Assembly: GCF_003945345.1 (NCBI RefSeq)
Contig: NZ_AP019308.1
Coordinates: 6,012,501-6,075,000 of the forward strand
Length of the DNA stretch: 62,500 nt
Reading direction: 5' to 3'
Source of the DNA: Paenibacillus baekrokdamisoli
Lineage (GTDB): Bacteria > Bacillota > Bacilli > Paenibacillales > Paenibacillaceae
Part shown: piece after piece, positions 61,694-62,500 of the stretch
Position numbering within the stretch: position 1 is the stretch's first letter
How the letters are laid out: each line of letters begins with the position of its first letter
Translations under genes and position numbers: made by a program
Notes under the pieces: model-generated
The model's input: only the letters and a program-made list of their open reading frames with translations
Told to the model about the DNA's origin: nothing
Databases searched by the model: none

Positions 61694-62497
61694 TTAAAAG
61701 CCAGCTGATAAATCAAGTTGTTCTTTCATGGTTGTTTTATCCTGAACAGCTTTTCCCTGCAATTCAGTTTGAGCGATGAGACTAGATACCGTTACAAAAT
61801 CATATCCTTTAGCGCGAAGCTGGGCAATAATAAGTGGCAGAGCTTCATGTGTTTGTTTAACCGAGTCACTAGCATGCATAAGAATAATGTCGCCTGGGTG
61901 CGCCTTAGTAACCACACGATTTACAATTTTGGTTGTTCCGATATTCATCCAATCCAGAGAGTCCGTATCCCATTGAATAACTTTCACCTTCATTTGGTCC
62001 GCAATACGTAATACACGTTTATCAAAATCGCCATTTGGCATTCGGATCAACCCAGGCGTTTTTCCCGTAACTTGAGTCAAAATGCTTTGAGCCGTTTCAA
62101 TCTGTGTTTTAATTTCGTCATCACTAAAGGTGCTGTAGTTGCCGTGCTTATGTCCATGACTGCCGATTTCGTAGCCAGCATCCACGATTTTCTTTACGAT
62201 ATCAGGATGTGCTTGGCTCCAAGGTGACGAGAGGAAGAAGGTGACGTTCTTGACATTGTTTTGCTTCAGCACCTCGAGGATGGGCTCGGTTCGCTTATCC
62301 CCCCAACTGATATCGAAGGTCAGGGCAACGACTTTCTTATCCGTGGGCACACTGTAAATAGCTGCAGCTTGGTCAGGCGCAAATACCGTAATATTGTCTT
62401 TCTCTGCGTAAATGACGCCGGCGGCAAACAAAATTCCAACACTGATGAGAAAATAACGTTTCAACTTTCGACCATTCATCACATAAAACATATTCAT
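61694..62497 (-). CDS. pdaB: Sporulation polysaccharide deacetylase PdaB
   Basis: NodB-type deacetylase family protein needed for late spore stability. The 267-residue protein starts MNMFYVMNGRKLKRYFLISVG-like with one N-terminal membrane anchor (about 12-31). The motifs are TFDISWGD (acidic catalytic pair), SHGHKH (two metal-binding His, canonical spacing), RMPNGDF, and the C-terminal ILMHASDS. The start codon at 62495-62497 is complete, but its SD and promoter lie outside the window. Confidence 0.94.
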   Translation of the reverse strand: MNMFYVMNGRKLKRYFLISVGILFAAGVIYAEKDNITVFAPDQAAAIYSVPTDKKVVALTFDISWGDKRTEPILEVLKQNNVKNVTFFLSSPWSQAHPDIVKKIVDAGYEIGSHGHKHGNYSTFSDDEIKTQIETAQSILTQVTGKTPGLIRMPNGDFDKRVLRIADQMKVKVIQWDTDSLDWMNIGTTKIVNRVVTKAHPGDIILMHASDSVKQTHEALPLIIAQLRAKGYDFVTVSSLIAQTELQGKAVQDKTTMKEQLDLSAGF

Positions 62498-62500
62498 CTC

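Overview
The window reads as the conserved ribosomal-protein/RNA-polymerase arm of a spore-forming Bacillales chromosome, most likely a Paenibacillus-like member of the Paenibacillaceae. The basis is the gene order, an intact sporulation/germination block at the right end, a T-box upstream of cysE-cysS, many TTG/GTG starts behind strong Shine-Dalgarno (SD) sites, and protein sequences that look Firmicute throughout. No phage, IS element, CRISPR array or tRNA was found.

Layout. 1-1262: 3' third of a 23S rRNA gene, a 5S rRNA gene and the rrn terminator. 1475-6382: CtsR-controlled stress operon ctsR-mcsA-mcsB-clpC (protein arginine phosphorylation and Clp proteolysis). 6411-6946: a separately transcribed IsdG-type heme monooxygenase. 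7074-12253: radA, disA, pssA, a small reverse-strand gene and the PIN/TRAM protein YacL. 12333-15041: ispD-ispF-gltX. 15097-19516: tRNA-Cys T-box followed by cysE-cysS-mrnC-rlmB-yacP with overlapping or touching genes. 19628-21730: sigH, then rpmG-secE-nusG. 21820-24242: rplK-rplA-(L10 leader)-rplJ-rplL. 24381-32688: rsmC, rpoB, rpoC. 32833-37775: L7Ae-like gene, rpsL, rpsG, fusA, tuf. 38144-53630: the S10/spc/alpha superoperon from rpsJ to rplQ, with secY-adk-map-KOW gene-infA inside it. 53895-55766: truA and rplM-rpsI. 55877-57831: sulfate assimilation pair cysH-sat. 57946-62497: cwlD, salA, gerD, kbaA and pdaB, which belong to spore cortex, regulation and germination.

The genes are mainly ordinary core genes. 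Departures from the textbook Bacillus subtilis order are the heme monooxygenase after clpC, pssA plus a small gene between disA and yacL, absence of the ECF transporter genes between rplQ and truA, and cysH-sat after rpsI.

The less ordinary signals are non-coding. A 57-nt tandem imperfect repeat with paired arms lies between rpmD and rplO. Branched inverted-repeat structures lie in the rpoB-rpoC, secY-adk and fusA-tuf spacers. A cluster of DnaA-box-like sites lies between tuf and rpsJ. A perfectly spaced SD in front of an AUG-UAG start-stop pair lies in the sigH leader. A 22-codon ORF with its own SD abuts mcsA. An 18-glycine tail of GerD is encoded by a GGTGGC-type microsatellite. I see no clear undescribed multi-gene system; the candidates for something new are these RNA elements.
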